NCBI GenBank assembly: GCA_050084985.1
Contig: JBITNC010000002.1
Location: 21,080,001 to 21,144,000 of the forward strand
From: Nageia nagi
Taxonomy: Eukaryota > Pinophyta
Direction of reading: 5' to 3'
Length of the DNA: 64,000 nucleotides
In this document: positions 13,206-25,392 of the stretch, in pieces
How positions within the stretch are numbered: the first letter of the stretch is position 1
Layout: the number at the start of each line of letters is the position of its first letter
Position numbers and translations under genes: made by a program
Notes under the pieces: generated by a model
The model's database searches: none
Seen by the model: the letters and a program-made list of their open reading frames with translations, nothing else
Told to the model about the DNA's origin: nothing

Positions 13206-14289
13206 TTTTTTGTTGTTTTGGTGTGGTATAACTGCAAGGAAATTATACCAAACTGCCTTGCAATTATACCACATTTTTTTATTTTACTCTTATGATTATA
13301 CCATGACCCATTTGCACTTAATTTTGTAATTGGATCATGTTTATTCAAACTTCTTTTACCTCACTTGCTATACCATTCCATGATTAACAATGCAAAGGTG
13401 GTTTTCATAAATTAAAGGTACCACAAAGGGTCTATATTACTTGAGGATGAAATATGTGGTATTTTTATGGTTTTAATGCTTCTTGTTCTCAAGTAGTATG
13501 CCAAATATTATGATAGATCTAGGTTATGATAATATGTTAAATAAAGTCCTTGGTATTATTGCTTTATTAGTTTAGCTTATCTTTTAGAGATAATTCAATC
13601 TTCATTCCATGTCATTAATGGGAAGTTCAATTACAACTTACTCTTAGAGAGATATTGGATCCATAAAATTAAGGTAATTCCGTCCATAATATACAATATC
13701 TTTTGTAAAGTGTAGTTTTGAAATGCAATTTTATAACTAATGTAATTGTGTGATATGAAAAAAGTTCACAATTTTATGAAGATATATGAAATGAAATTCT
13801 ATTTGAAATAGTATACTGATAATTACATTTTTCATGGAACATAAATTTTTTGTATCTCAAGAAACCTTGAAGCATTACTAAATAAGAGGACATATAATCA
13901 ATTTGTTCTATTAGATGATTCTACTCCAAATGAAATTCTTTGATAGGATGGTTTTGCAACCTTACATGCAATAGTACCAAAACATTATCATAATCATAAT
14001 GAAGAATTAACATATATATAGTAAAAAATGAAACATACTGAATCCTCAACATATAAACTTATGTTTTTCCAGCCAACTCTTTTTCCTTCTCAAAGATTGA
14101 TCATGATCAAGTATAAATCTAGACCCAACTAAAGCCTTAGCATTTGCATCTTATTGTATCTTTGCAACCATCTTGATAAATATACAACCTCTATTTGGTG
14201 TTTTAGGTGCATTTTCAACCAAATATTTTAAGAAATCAATAGAGTTGATGATTTTTTGCTTTGACTATGGAGAGAATACATCTATAGTA

Positions 14290-16380
14290 TTTTGGACATG
14301 GCTCTTTCAATGAAACTTGACACTAGGAGATGACACATTCAAATAAAACTCTAAACCACACTCCATACTATAAGGTGGCACATTCAAATCAAGCTTGAAA
14401 CTATAACACAACACATTTGAATCATGCTTGATACTAGGAGGTGACATATTCAAATCAAGCTCAAAAATACGAGATAACACATTCAAACCACACTCCATAC
14501 TACAAGGTAACACATTCAAATCAAGCTTGATGTCATGAGGCAACACATTTAGATAACAATTGACAATAGGAGGTGACACATTCACCTCACACTTGACATT
14601 AGGAGGTGACACATTATTGAAGGGCCATCTAGATCAAAGTAGTGTTGTAATCTTCATGGCATATTTACAAATATTCCCTTGTAATTCCCACATACAATCA
14701 CATGCATTAAATTAAATCCCACAAGTGGTGACATGGTATATAGTGGACTCTATAGTTTAACTCTTTACATAATAAATATTAGGAAGACATTCATGTGGGA
14801 AACAATTAGAATCAGGTATGCTGTAGGATTTTTGTAGTTCATTTTCAACATTCTTCTCTTTTTTATAGTTGTTCTAGAAACCCATAGTCTTTATGCTTAC
14901 TCTTGTTTATGTAAGCTTTATGAAATAATGGTGCGATTCAATGGTTGCATTAGTATCTTGATTTACATGTGGAAAATCATGAAATGAATTGGCCCACATG
15001 AATGCAAAGCACATGTTATACCCACGATTAGAATACCATTAACATACATGCCAAACCAAACACATATAAAAAAATTGTACCCATATAATTAGCAATCCTA
15101 ACTAATCTTTTCATGAATAACCCATGTGCAATAGAAGTAATCTATAAATGCCTTCTCCTCCTTAAATTCATTGTAGAAATCATCTAAAAGTGTACTAAAC
15201 TAATGTTCTATTATCATTTGTATACATAATTTATCCTAACTTTGAGAACATGCTTCTAGCAACATCTCAAGAGGATGCATACCTAAAAGTATTTTTTAGC
15301 CACACTCTACATACATGCCACATGCAAAGAATTTGTTCACTTTTGAATAACATCCTATCACTAACATCCAAAGATAACATAAGAAGTTAGTAATTGAAAT
15401 TTATTTAAAAACTAGAATTGCACTAAAATTTATAATTGGACTTCAAATTTTGTACTTGATAGATTCTATATTAGGGAGAGAATCATTAGTCAGGAAGGCA
15501 TTCACATGCCAATTAGGATGATACTGATTACCTCAATCATGTAATAACAAAACCATTCTTGTATTTCCTCTGTTCAATTACATTCAGGAACCACCCATGC
15601 AACTAAAATACCACTTTCTTGTTCATAAAAAAAAAGCAATGTGTATAATTGGAACTACAATTGACAACACCAAGATATTTAGAAAATAAAAATATATATA
15701 TTTCATATACCATATATAAAGTAAGAAGAGCATATGAGACATAACATACTGAGTACCAGCTGGTATTAAATGTTGCATCCATTACAATAATTCTATTATG
15801 TGATAATGTCACCATCTTCTCCAATATCCATGGAGTTTGAATGTAAAAAACAAAGCTATGTCCACCCTTCTCGCTTAGATAATAAATAAAACATTTATCC
15901 TTCTCCTCTTTGTACCATAAGTCAACACGTTTTCTATCATCTTCATATTTTTGTACATTTATTTTTTGAAGTCTTTTGCATATGTTAATGACATCTCTCT
16001 TCGTTATAAAATTATCTACCATTGTTGGAAATTCACCAAACAACTGATTCAATCACTAGCCATCACAAAGTTTATCAATAGACACACCTATAATCAATAA
16101 TTCCTCAATCAAAGACACTATCTAACATGATAAATGTGGTGCAACCTGCTTCCCAATTTTTGCTGATACATCATGGACACCATGGCAAGGATGTCCATTC
16201 AAATACACATGTTTAAAAGAATTATAGACAATGAAAGCAACATTCGGATTCCATTCATAAACCTTTAACAAAAAATGATACTGACATCCTCTCTTTTGGA
16301 TGAAATATCTATTCTTTTTACGAGGTGGGTCATCTTGACAATCTTTATACCCAAATGATCTCCAATAAGTACAAATTCAT
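14290..16380 (-). pseudogene. MULE transposase relic (MuDR/FAR1-like with SWIM domain)
   Basis: Transposases of this family cut and join MULE termini. On the minus strand a readable frame runs from about 16380: KKNRYFIQKRGCQYHFL, then CHGVHDVSAKIGKQVAPHL, interrupted by TAG and by TAG TGA before an open stretch (16052-15603) with TKRDVINICKRLQK, VDLWYKEEKDK, IQTPW and MDATFN, where D is the first catalytic aspartate. Downstream, in shifted frames, come WHVNAFLTNDSLPNIES near 15510-15460 (the second D region), CMWHVCRVWLKN near 15320-15285, and a SWIM-like C-D-C ... GNICKY near 14700-14650 with the last histidine replaced by tyrosine. At least three stops and several frameshifts make it non-functional. 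Confidence 0.78.
14300..14615 (-). repeat. 33-bp tandem repeat at the transposase C-terminus, about 8-9 copies
   Basis: Because 33 bp is 11 codons, the minus strand stays open from 14612 to 14307 and reads as repeated 11-residue units such as VSPPIVNCYLN, VLPCSMECGLN and VLCYSFKLDLN. The array directly follows the SWIM-like motif in the transposase relic, so it may once have formed its C-terminal tail. A chance minisatellite in dead DNA is the alternative. Confidence 0.85.
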
Positions 16381-16384
16381 AATA

Positions 16385-17500
16385 TTAGATTAATATAGGT
16401 ATTACATTGAATACAATTAAAAACTAAAAATTACACAACCAAACTAAAGGTTACAATAGAAAAACATACTTACGTGGAACATGTTCATATTCCAAATACT
16501 TTTGGTGGATAATTAACAAAGTTTTCCTCAAATACATTTTTCACTTCATGCTTACACACAAAATTTCATTGGGCTTCAAGAACATTGTCTTCACCACTCT
16601 TGGAATCTTCCACTCTATCAACATGTATCACTACCACCAAATCTATCTTACTACCACTTGTGTAATGAACATTGCTCCATGATAGTTCAACTTGAGAAAA
16701 TAACATTTTGTTATTCATTTGTTGGATAGGTAGGTTGAATAACTTCTTTCATTTCTTATCTTTCACCATTATAGCAAATTGCCACTATGAAAAGGATAAA
16801 CTTTTAATTAGAATGATATAAAATATGAGCCACTTATGAAATTTTTTATTGCAATTATGTTAAGAACATGTAAGGGTATTGACACTAAAGATCCCAATCA
16901 GCCTCAACACATAAGCTATCATATCCTTTGACCATAGTACAATCATTGGCAACAAAAATTCAATATCAGATGCAAGTGCTAATTAAGATTGATCACCTCC
17001 ATGAGGTATGTTTCTACTAATAAAAGAGCAAAAGGATCGTGGGGCAAGTAGGATTTTTGGTTGCACATAAGCAACAAAAAATAATTTACTAATTACTCTT
17101 TCTTTAGAGTTGATTAGGAAAAGGAGAAGGTACTTGCACTCCTATACATTCATTGATGGATTCAATGATTTTTAGTCAAAAGAATAGGATTTGAAGTACT
17201 AAGATACAAAGACATACCTTTCTACAAATATTCGTAATGAAAAAATACAATTTAGAAAAGATAAGACCTTCTAGACCAAAAAATTACCTTTAAAGCTTCG
17301 AAATCATAAATGTCACATTCAACCTCCTTCCCCTGCTCCAAATGAAATAACAAATGAGAAATTGAACCACCATGACTCGATTTTTCTCATTCTTGCCTAC
17401 CAAATCCTTGAGGTGGTGCATTAAATGAAGAATGTAGAGATTCCTACCCATACATGCACAAATAATAGCAAGGGGGTTCTAGCTTTTTAATTTTTTTAGA
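16385..17500. other. MULE internal stretch upstream of the transposase relic
   Basis: No convincing coding motif was found. From about 16870 onward it has a copy in unit 2 (from about 29655), and 16870 marks the right breakpoint of the deletion in that copy. Confidence 0.5.
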
Positions 17501-17504
17501 AATT

Positions 17505-17940
17505 TTGTTAATATAATTGCATGGCAATTTGGTACAATCACTTTGCTATTGTTACCACCTAATTTAAAAAAAATTGAGTGTATAATTGCAAGATAGTTTG
17601 GTATAATTTCTTTGCTTTTATCCACACCTAATCAAAAAACTTAAAGGTATAATCACAAGGTGGTTTGGTATAATCAATTTGCGATTACCCTCAATAAATT
17701 TAAAACTTTATGGGTATAATCGCTAGGTGGATTGGTATAATCACTTTGTAGTTATACTTGATATATTTAAAATATCGAGGGTATAATCATAAGGTGGTTT
17801 GGTATAATCACTTTACAGTTATATCCAACATAATGGAAAAAAGTCATGGTATAATCATCATGCAAATATACCTAAGTAAAATTAAAAAATATGGTATAAT
17901 CGCAAGGTAGTTTGGTATAATTGTCATGCGGTTATACCAC
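17505..17940. repeat. MULE subterminal array, about seven 62-bp units
   Basis: The units share GGTATAATCGCAAGGTGG and TTTGGTATAATCACTTTG followed by a degenerate AT-rich part. Related units in inverted orientation occur at about 13220-13290. The array is also present at 30745-31165 in unit 2. Confidence 0.85.
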
Positions 17941-17944
17941 ATGA

Positions 17945-18076
17945 AAAAAAAAAAGAATCACCTTGAGATTCTCCTTTGTTAGAAAATTGGCTTTTTCTAA
18001 CTTCTGACATGTACTACATCTGTCAGAAAGGATATGCATGGGGTGGGGGTGGCATTATGAAGGCAAGATATGTTTC
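17945..18076 (-). repeat. MULE right terminal inverted repeat
   Basis: Its reverse complement carries CATATCTTGCCTTCATAATG, CATATCCTTTCTGACAG, ATGTAGTACATG and GAAGTTAGAAAAAGCC, in the order found at 13074-13161. A related copy is at about 31190-31280. Confidence 0.8.
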
Positions 18077-19680
18077 ACCCACTCATGGCCTGCTCTAACC
18101 ATACATTTTCTCTAGAGTCTCCATTCGGTATCCAAAATGATATCTGCTCCCATAGAGGTCCCATCTCACCACATTAATCACCCATATCAAGGAAATTGTA
18201 AGAGAGGTCAAGAAAAAGGGAAAATCCTAACTACCATAAACGTTATCATCACTTGGTCAGAATCGATCCAATGATCTACTAGAAAATAAAAAACACTTTA
18301 CCAACACAATACATCAAATAATATAATTAAAAATGAAATAAAATCAAGCAAATTAAGTCAAATACAACTTATTCGAATGTTAACTCAAGCGGGAAAAAAA
18401 TGCAAAATTTTTTATCTAAAACCAATGTAAATCCATTAAAAGTAAAAAATAATGTATTCTATTACATACAAGATGAGAATAAATACATTAAAAAGTATTA
18501 ATGGAACTTCTTTCAAGGGAGTGCCCATACATCAAATATATGATCAATATTATTTTGTTAAATTTACTCATACAAACTTTATATTAATTTCTAACATAAA
18601 GCAATAAATCTACTAGTTTGTATTATACGGAGTATATTTCTAAGGAACCAAGCACATCATTGATTTTATTTTCTCCTCAAATGTATGTAAAAGTTTACAA
18701 TATAAACCTAAAGATTTCTATTTCTATCAAAACTTTACATAAATTATGTTGTAAATGTTAAAGGGGCTCTAAAATAGCCATATGAAATTTTGTAATAGTC
18801 TACTACAATTGTCCGTCCCATAGTGAACATTACTATAATTTATGTTTTTACCTTTTATTTAGTTATTACAAGGTTCATTTTACATCAAATAACATCTACT
18901 AACACATTTGTTAAGACATGTAAAAGATTATTTAAACTAGCTTGACACATTAGCTTGATGACACTATTTCTAGAAAAAATATTAATAATAATATAAGAAA
19001 TGTATCATGTTCTTTAATTTAACTAACATATTTTTTGAAATATATTAAAAATTATTTGATCTAACTTAATACTTTAATTTGAGGCCATTTGATATGAGAA
19101 GAAAATGTTTGATGATTTTAGATATACAATATTATTTAACTTGCAACTCCTAAAATTTAACACCATATAACAACATATATCCATTCATACCATTGATGAT
19201 ATTACTTTTTACTTAAAGGTGCTTAACTATTATCTTATGATTTTATTTTTTTCACTCTCTTTAAAAAAAGTTGACACTAAATACAATTTTATAAATCATA
19301 GCACACAAAAGATACATTGAAATTTATGATAATCGAAATCTGAATTTATAAAAATAAATACAAAATATAAATATTTTTATATTTCCATAGTATTTTTAAA
19401 AATCATCATCATGTTTTTATGTTTTCAATATAGATTTTAACGATCCTCAACAAAAATGTACTTATTTAATTATTTCTATTTCTATCTGATATTATACTAT
19501 ACTAATATCATTCATAATATATTATTTGAATTTAGGGAGAGCTGAAGATTTAAGAAAGAAATTGAGAAAAGTATAAAGATTTAGATTTTAAAAATAGCTA
19601 AAATGTTTCTTGTACTATTTCATATATGACAAAACAAGATCTCTAGTAACTGAGAAGATATGAGCATAATATTAAGGGGA
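18077..19680. other. Duplicated intergenic DNA downstream of EXLA copy 1
   Basis: AT-rich, without open frames above 60 codons. 18077-18720 matches 31280-31930 and 18735-19680 matches about 34005-34940; the two blocks are adjacent here but separated by about 2.1 kb in unit 2. The last 150 bases should include the 3' UTR and polyadenylation region of EXLA. Confidence 0.6.
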
Positions 19681-19681
19681 T

Positions 19682-20870
19682 TTAGACTTTATGCCTAGAT
19701 GAAAATGTATTGCATCTGTAACAACTATCCGTGAGATCAATTTCATGGATCTGCAAGCCAACGTCATATAGGCCTCCCTTTTCCCAAACAGAAGGCAAAA
19801 CAACCCAGTTTGCCCACAATGTAGCTCCATCGTAGCCGGATGTTACTAGAAAACGAAACATAAGGTCACCCTTAGGAGGGTTGCTGATATCCCATATTGA
19901 ACCATGGTTGCGGGATACTTCCTTCCAATTGTACTCACCAACCTGCAAATAAACAAAGCAACGTCCAATTTATCTCCTTGGCTTGAAGCAGATCGTCATT
20001 AAACAACAAAATAGGAGGAAGCACACATCATAGAAGGAATCATACTTACTGTAGCAATCTCGACAGAAACAATCTCCGTTTGACCTCCTTCATATAAAAA
20101 TTGCATAGCTAGATAGTCAGGGTACCTGCTGCTTTCAACTACCTTGACAGTAAGGTTACGGTCCTGGTATTCACAAGATATCCTGTTCAAACAAACTTTT
20201 AGAACTTGAAATGGAGTAAAGATGAGGTTGAAAAGAATTGTTCACTTAAGGTAAATCAAACCTTTTATAATGGATATCCACCAGGCCTGCCTTGAGGAGC
20301 TCACGAGCCATGTGGGGCTTGGCCAAACTTGAGAATGTTGTCATGGGTACAACAAAATCTGTGATATTGCTTTTAATCATGTCTGTAACAACTATTTTGG
20401 CACCTCTCCTTTTGCACAATCTTGGATCCATGCATGTAATCTGGAAGAAAGTATACAAGTATAGCTATACCGGTAAGTATATGGTCGTTCTATAAATTTC
20501 AAGTCAAGTGTAACCACGAGTTGTGGTCCGTACCTTATAGCACGCTCCACATCTTCTCCCTTCTTTGTAAATAGAAGGGCTTCCTGCTGCAACGTTACCA
20601 CCATTCAATGTTGCTGCAAAATCTCCATAGCCGCAACCGCCCGCTACAAACAATTTACGTTTATAAGCTTGACTTCTTATAATTAAGGCAAAAGAGAAAT
20701 ATAATTATACCTTTTATAATCTGGTGATGGGTGAAGTATGCAATCTTTGACACACCATAATCACAGCATACGTCTGCCTGCACTTTAGTTGCAGCTACAA
20801 ATACAGCAATCGTCATGATATACGCTACAAACTCAAGAGAAGAGTTGAACACAGATGCTGTTATAGCCAT
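19682..20870 (-). CDS. EXLA: Expansin-like A protein, copy 1 (five exons, 280 aa)
   Basis: Secreted cell-wall protein of the expansin superfamily; EXLA wall-loosening activity is not established. Exons on the minus strand: 20870-20711, 20643-20534, 20440-20262, 20182-20050, 19942-19682; all four introns (67, 93, 79 and 107 bp) are GT-AG and the 843-nt sum is in frame. The start at 20870 (GGCCATGGC context) gives a signal peptide of about 32 residues ending at VQA; an upstream in-frame ATG at 20966 would add a hydrophilic leader and is less likely. The six-stranded barrel-like domain spans about 35-150 with GGCGYG (55-60) and CGAC (85-88). The HFD motif of EXPA/EXPB is absent (DFVVP at 118-122), as in expansin-like proteins. 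The second domain spans 160-255 ([23 protein letters not shown]), followed by an EXLA-type C-terminal extension. Confidence 0.93.
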
Positions 20871-21110
20871 GGCCTTGTCTTTTTCTTCTCTGCTCCACCA
20901 GCAATAGCAAGAAAACAACTGAGCAAAATGAAGGAGATGAGAACGTTTTATAGCTTGGAAGCTCATTAAATATCATTGAATCACCTAAAGCCGTTCACCA
21001 ATCATAGTTGGGAAGAACCTTTAAATGGATATGGAACTTTACCTTCGGAAGATAGGAATTAGCCCATTGGAGGACTTGTTTTGGCTTTGTAACACAACTA
21101 TGTTAGAAGT
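20871..21110 (-). promoter_or_regulatory. Presumed EXLA copy 1 promoter and 5' UTR
   Basis: Reading upstream on the minus strand, a CATTTAAAGG string at about 21016-21025 is a weak TATA candidate. Two CCAAT-type boxes (GATTGG at about 20999-21004 and CCAATG at about 21063-21068) flank it. Assignment is by position only. Confidence 0.3.
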
Positions 21111-22345
21111 GTCGCATATATTCCAAAGAATTGGATGAGATTGATGACTTGACATTCCAACTCCTACATATTGATTAGAGGCTGCAATTCGACATCATTA
21201 AATGGAGTCTCATTTATGGATGAACACATCCTCGGCCTCTTGCAGTATGAGAATTCAACAGTTATGTGAACTTGGGCTAGAACAGGATATACTGATACAG
21301 TTTATTACTTATATATGATCCTAGGAAATCGGAGAAGTTAAAATATGAGATTTTCATTTATATTTACATTTGCATTTAGGGTATAATATTTAAAGTTCTT
21401 TTTAATGAAGAAATAATTTATATTAAATAAAAAATAAATTTAAAAAAAGAAGTTGTGAGTGGTAGAATTCACATTTTTAGGCAGGTTTAATTAATTTTAT
21501 TTGTTCATTAAGAATACAATGAAAAAAAAATAAAGAAAGAAGTATCTTCAAATACGGTTATCAGTTAAAAAGTACAAACATTAAAATTTTCCAACAAGCA
21601 TCCTCAACTAACGACCATTATCTTCTCCCATGGAATAATATTTAAAGTTGTGTAATAAATATTTTATATGTATTAAAGAATATCAGTTAAAAGTGTAAAC
21701 ATTTAAAATGTAGCTATGGTTAATTCTTATTGATCAATTAATTAAGTTAATATATATATATTTCAATAATTTTATAATTTTAATTAATATTGTTTTATTG
21801 AAAGAAGATTTATAAGTTATATTTTTAATACAAAAATATTATAATTTTTTTTTTTTTAAGATAAAATATGTGAAAAAATGATTAATAATTTATACAAATA
21901 AGTTGTAACTATTGTTTATTCATATCACCTTATTGTTCTTGTTAAGATATCTTGTTTAATATCTAATTTATTTATGCAAACTTCCAACTCCTACATATTC
22001 ATTAGAGTTAGCAATTTGACATCATTCAATGGAGTCTCATCTATTTATGAACACTTCCTTCCCCACTTGTATTATGAGAATTTGATCATTATGTAAACTT
22101 GGGCTAGAACATATACTGATATAGTTTATTGAGTTATATATTGTCTTAGGAATTTGGAAAAGCTTAAATATGAGTTTTTCATTTTCATTTATATTTATAT
22201 TTAGGGTACCAAATTTATAGTTTTATAATAAATATTTTTATTTTATATGCATTTAAGAATATTGCTTAAGAGTGTAGACATTTAAAATGTTGCTTTGGTT
22301 AGTTCTTGTTGCTTAATAAATTAATTAACTAAATATTTCATAGCA
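21111..22345. other. Duplicated intergenic DNA upstream of EXLA copy 1
   Basis: It matches about 36350-37575 closely, with small indels. It contains an internal diverged repeat: the phrase around TTCGACATCATTAAATGGAGTCTCAT (about 21190-21215) recurs at 22016-22042, along with neighbouring words, so the segment is itself an old tandem duplication of about 830 bp. No genes are seen. Confidence 0.65.
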
Positions 22346-22388
22346 CACCTTTACTTAAATATTTCATAGCAAAGTGTAGACATTTACA

Positions 22389-23650
22389 TTTTATTTCTTT
22401 TCATAGCACACCTCATTTGGAGTTATTCCATCTAATTTAGTAGTAGGACTTCTATTCAAAATATAGACTATTATCCTAACTACATCAACCCAATACATAT
22501 TTGTAAATTATTTTATTTGAAGCATTCTTCTAGCCATTTCAAAAATGATTTATTCTTGCACTCAACAATACAAATTTTTTATGTATTATAAGAAACCATG
22601 AGTTTCCTTTTGATTCTACTATCTTTATAATATTGAACAAATTCATTTAAGAAATATTCTCCTCCTCTACTAGTCCTTAAGCATTTAACATAGTATTGAG
22701 TTTGATTCTATACATGATTTTTAAACTTATTAAAATATTCATTTTAAGCTTTATCTTTGATCTTCAAAATGTAGATCAAACATATTCATGACAAATAATC
22801 TATAAAAGTAAGAAAGTAGGAATTCTTACCCAACTTTCTATTGGCATTACCCTTCATATGTCCACATGCACTCATTGTAGTGAAAAGGAGGCTCTCCATG
22901 GTTTTCCTATTAGAATTTAACTTATTCTTGAGTTGTTGCCCAAAGCTTAACCTTCAAAAACTCTTTTGTGATCTTCAACCTTTGGTATTCCTTATACAAT
23001 GACTTTAAATGGTGAAAATTTCAAAATTATGAAGTTTGAATGATCATATCTAAGGTGACCCAACCTAGAACTTTTATTTTATATGGAAATATTTGTAATA
23101 TAAGACACTTATCCACCAAATTGTAATGTATATTGTATATTATTTATCAGAAGGACTATTGTGGCCAACTTATCACCATTAGTTTTGTTCAATATTACAC
23201 ACTTTCCATATAGAAAAGTAGGCTTATATATAATTCTTAGCATTTATTTAACCAGCACTCAAAAAATTATGTTTCAAATTTGGAGTTTTGTAAATATCAT
23301 ATATTTTCTTTTTAATTTTATTTTTGGACACCTCCATAACTCCAATACCTTCAACATCCAATGCCTTGTCAAATTCAACCTTAGTCTTAGACTTAAAATT
23401 GTAAGTGTTATTCATGTTAGTAAACAACTCCCTTTTGCTAGTCTTGTGGTTGGAGAAGCTTGTTTGAAGTATCAATGTCTCTTGCAAATTTTGATCAAAC
23501 ATTGCAAATTTAAAAATGAGTTTAAATATTCTTCCTCTTTTTCATAATGTGCACTACTTCTCCCTTCTTGAGAAGCTTTCTACCTACATTCCCTCTCATA
23601 GTGAACAAATGTGTTACAATAGTAACATTATTATTTTTGTTTGCCACCTT
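22389..23650 (-). pseudogene. Copia-A fragment, second copy (integrase to gag knuckle)
   Basis: Aligned to 8270-9520 of Copia-A but more diverged from it than 25393-27790 is. The minus strand open piece 23502-23248 reads ALDVEGIGVMEVSKNKIKKK and PNLKHNFLSAG, the copia protease/integrase border. Its left junction with the EXLA-side DNA (22339-22413) is scrambled with short repeats. Its right edge abuts the Tat-type gypsy fragment. Confidence 0.78.
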
Positions 23651-23651
23651 G

Positions 23652-25392
23652 AAAATGTCTAAAGCAATTGACAAGCCTTAAAGGTAAGATCAATTCCATA
23701 AGAAAATTCATTTAAAAACATAAAGATAAGTATTTTTCATTTACTAATTTGTTAAAAAATGATGTAATATTTGTGAGGGATGGAAAATAGCAAAAAGTAT
23801 TTGAGGACATCAAATAGTATTTGCTTAATCCACCCATACTAGTGCCTATGGATTTAAGTAAAGGTACTTATCTCTACATTTCATCCAAAATATTTTCCTT
23901 GGGTGAAATGTTATGTTAGGAATATGATAAAAAGGAGGAAAGGGAAATCAACTATCTTAGTAAGAATCTTATAGACTATGAAACAAGGTACACTCCCATA
24001 GATAAAATTGATTTGGCATAATTTTTACAACTAAACATTTTAGATATTATCTTTTATATTGCACTACATATGTTGTTAGCCCAGTTAATCCATTGAAATA
24101 TCTTATAGAAAGGTAACATTTATTAAGGAAAGTGGCTTAATTGCTAATTTTATTACAAGAATTTGATATCAATATGGCAAAATAGAAGTCTATTAAGGAT
24201 CATGCAATAAGATATTTGATACCAAAGTTAACCTAAAATGGCATAATTGTTATCCATGGGGAGTTTCCAAATGATTATAATTAATACATCATGTGGGAGT
24301 GTGGCTACACTATTATGATGATCAGTGGGATATTCCAAATGAGTTTATTTACTATATGAAAGATAAACGTAAGGCTTGGACATTGTATTTTTTTATTCAA
24401 AGTGTACATATAGGGCAAGGGAAGATATTAGAGTGGTATCACCTTCTAATTCTATCATTCATATGGTATATAAACTTACATTTAAGTGCACTAATAATAT
24501 GATAGAATATAAGGCTTTGATTCTAGGTTTGAAAGCAACTATTTTGTTAAAAATGGAGGATTTAGAAATATATGGTGATTCAAAACTTATCATTAATCAA
24601 GTAAATATTATATATAACATAAAGGATGAAAAATTGCATCCTTATAAGATAGTAGTTTCTAAGATCCTTCATTAATTTGAGAGGTACACTATGTCTACAA
24701 TACCTAAACTAAAGAATACATATGCAGCTACAATAGAAAGTACAACTTCCTTAGCTCCAATTGAAATAGCAGATGAGCATACAATTTTAAAGATAAAGCA
24801 TTCAGCTCATTCTTCTTATATGGATAATGATAGTGACATAGAGGTATGTTGTGTTTCACAAGATGAAATGGATACACCATGGTATAATGATATTTATAAA
24901 TATTTGAAAGATCAGTTAACTCCATCAAATTATGATAGGAATGAGAGGATTATATTATAAAGAACAAGTCTTAAATATATTACAATTGTATAAGTACTAG
25001 CTAGACGATCATTTTATGGGGCCTTGTTAAGGTGTCTTACTCAAGATGAAATAACAATAACACTTGAACAAGCACATAAGGGCTTATGCGAGATGCATTT
25101 CTTTGTAAAGAATTTATACACTAAGCTTTTACTTATTTGATACTATTGGCCAATAATGGAAGAAGATTGTAATGATCATGTTAGAACATGTATTTAATAT
25201 AAAAATATTATAATCTAAAAAAAACAACCAACAGAAGTGATAAATTTAGTTATTTTAGCATGGCCTTTTGTAACTTGAGGCATTGACATAATTGGTTTGA
25301 TTAATCATCATTCAAGAGATAGAAACAAATTCATTATCAAAACTACAAAATTTACCACTAAATAGGTAGAGGCAGCACCAATAATAATCCAT
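23652..25392 (+). pseudogene. Tat-type Ty3/gypsy pol remnant: RT end, RNase H, second RNase H, integrase
   Basis: In plus-strand order: the RT connection region (GKINSIRKFI, then FTNLLKNDVIFV near 23740-23780); RNase H with LSKNLIDYETRYTPIDK near 23960-24010; a second, archaeal-type RNase H near 24470-24660 (LTFKCTNNMIEYKALILGL, EIYGDSKLIINQVN), diagnostic of the Tat/Ogre branch; then integrase with PWYNDIYKYLKDQL (24880), a zinc-finger region ending HVRTCI (25170) and GIDIIGLINHHSRDRNKFII (25280). Stops and shifts are frequent and the copy ends abruptly at about 25392, where Copia-A sequence resumes. No LTRs are seen. Confidence 0.83.

Larger units (their letters stand above)
13069..18076 (-). 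mobile_element. Mutator-like element (MULE), full length but decayed
   Basis: Inverted termini of about 130 bp (13069-13205 and 17945-18076) enclose a minus-strand transposase relic with an MDATF motif, a CMWH motif and a SWIM-like zinc motif, the arrangement of plant MuDR/FAR1-type transposases. Inside the right terminus is an array of about seven 62-bp units; the left has one or two related units. No clear 9-bp target duplication was found next to the estimated ends, so the exact boundaries are uncertain by some tens of bases. Only the right part survives in the unit 2 copy at 29655-31300. Confidence 0.75.

Noticed and set aside
14307-14612. 101-codon minus-strand frame as a separate gene
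   Set aside because: It is a 33-bp tandem repeat lying in the MULE transposase relic, so it is listed as a repeat and not as an own gene.
19999-20190. 63-codon frame as a small gene
   Set aside because: It is EXLA exon 4 running into intron 4.
20871-20966. Upstream ATG at 20966 as the EXLA start
   Set aside because: It would put about 32 mostly hydrophilic residues before the signal peptide. The ATG at 20870 gives a normal secretory start, and both copies keep it.
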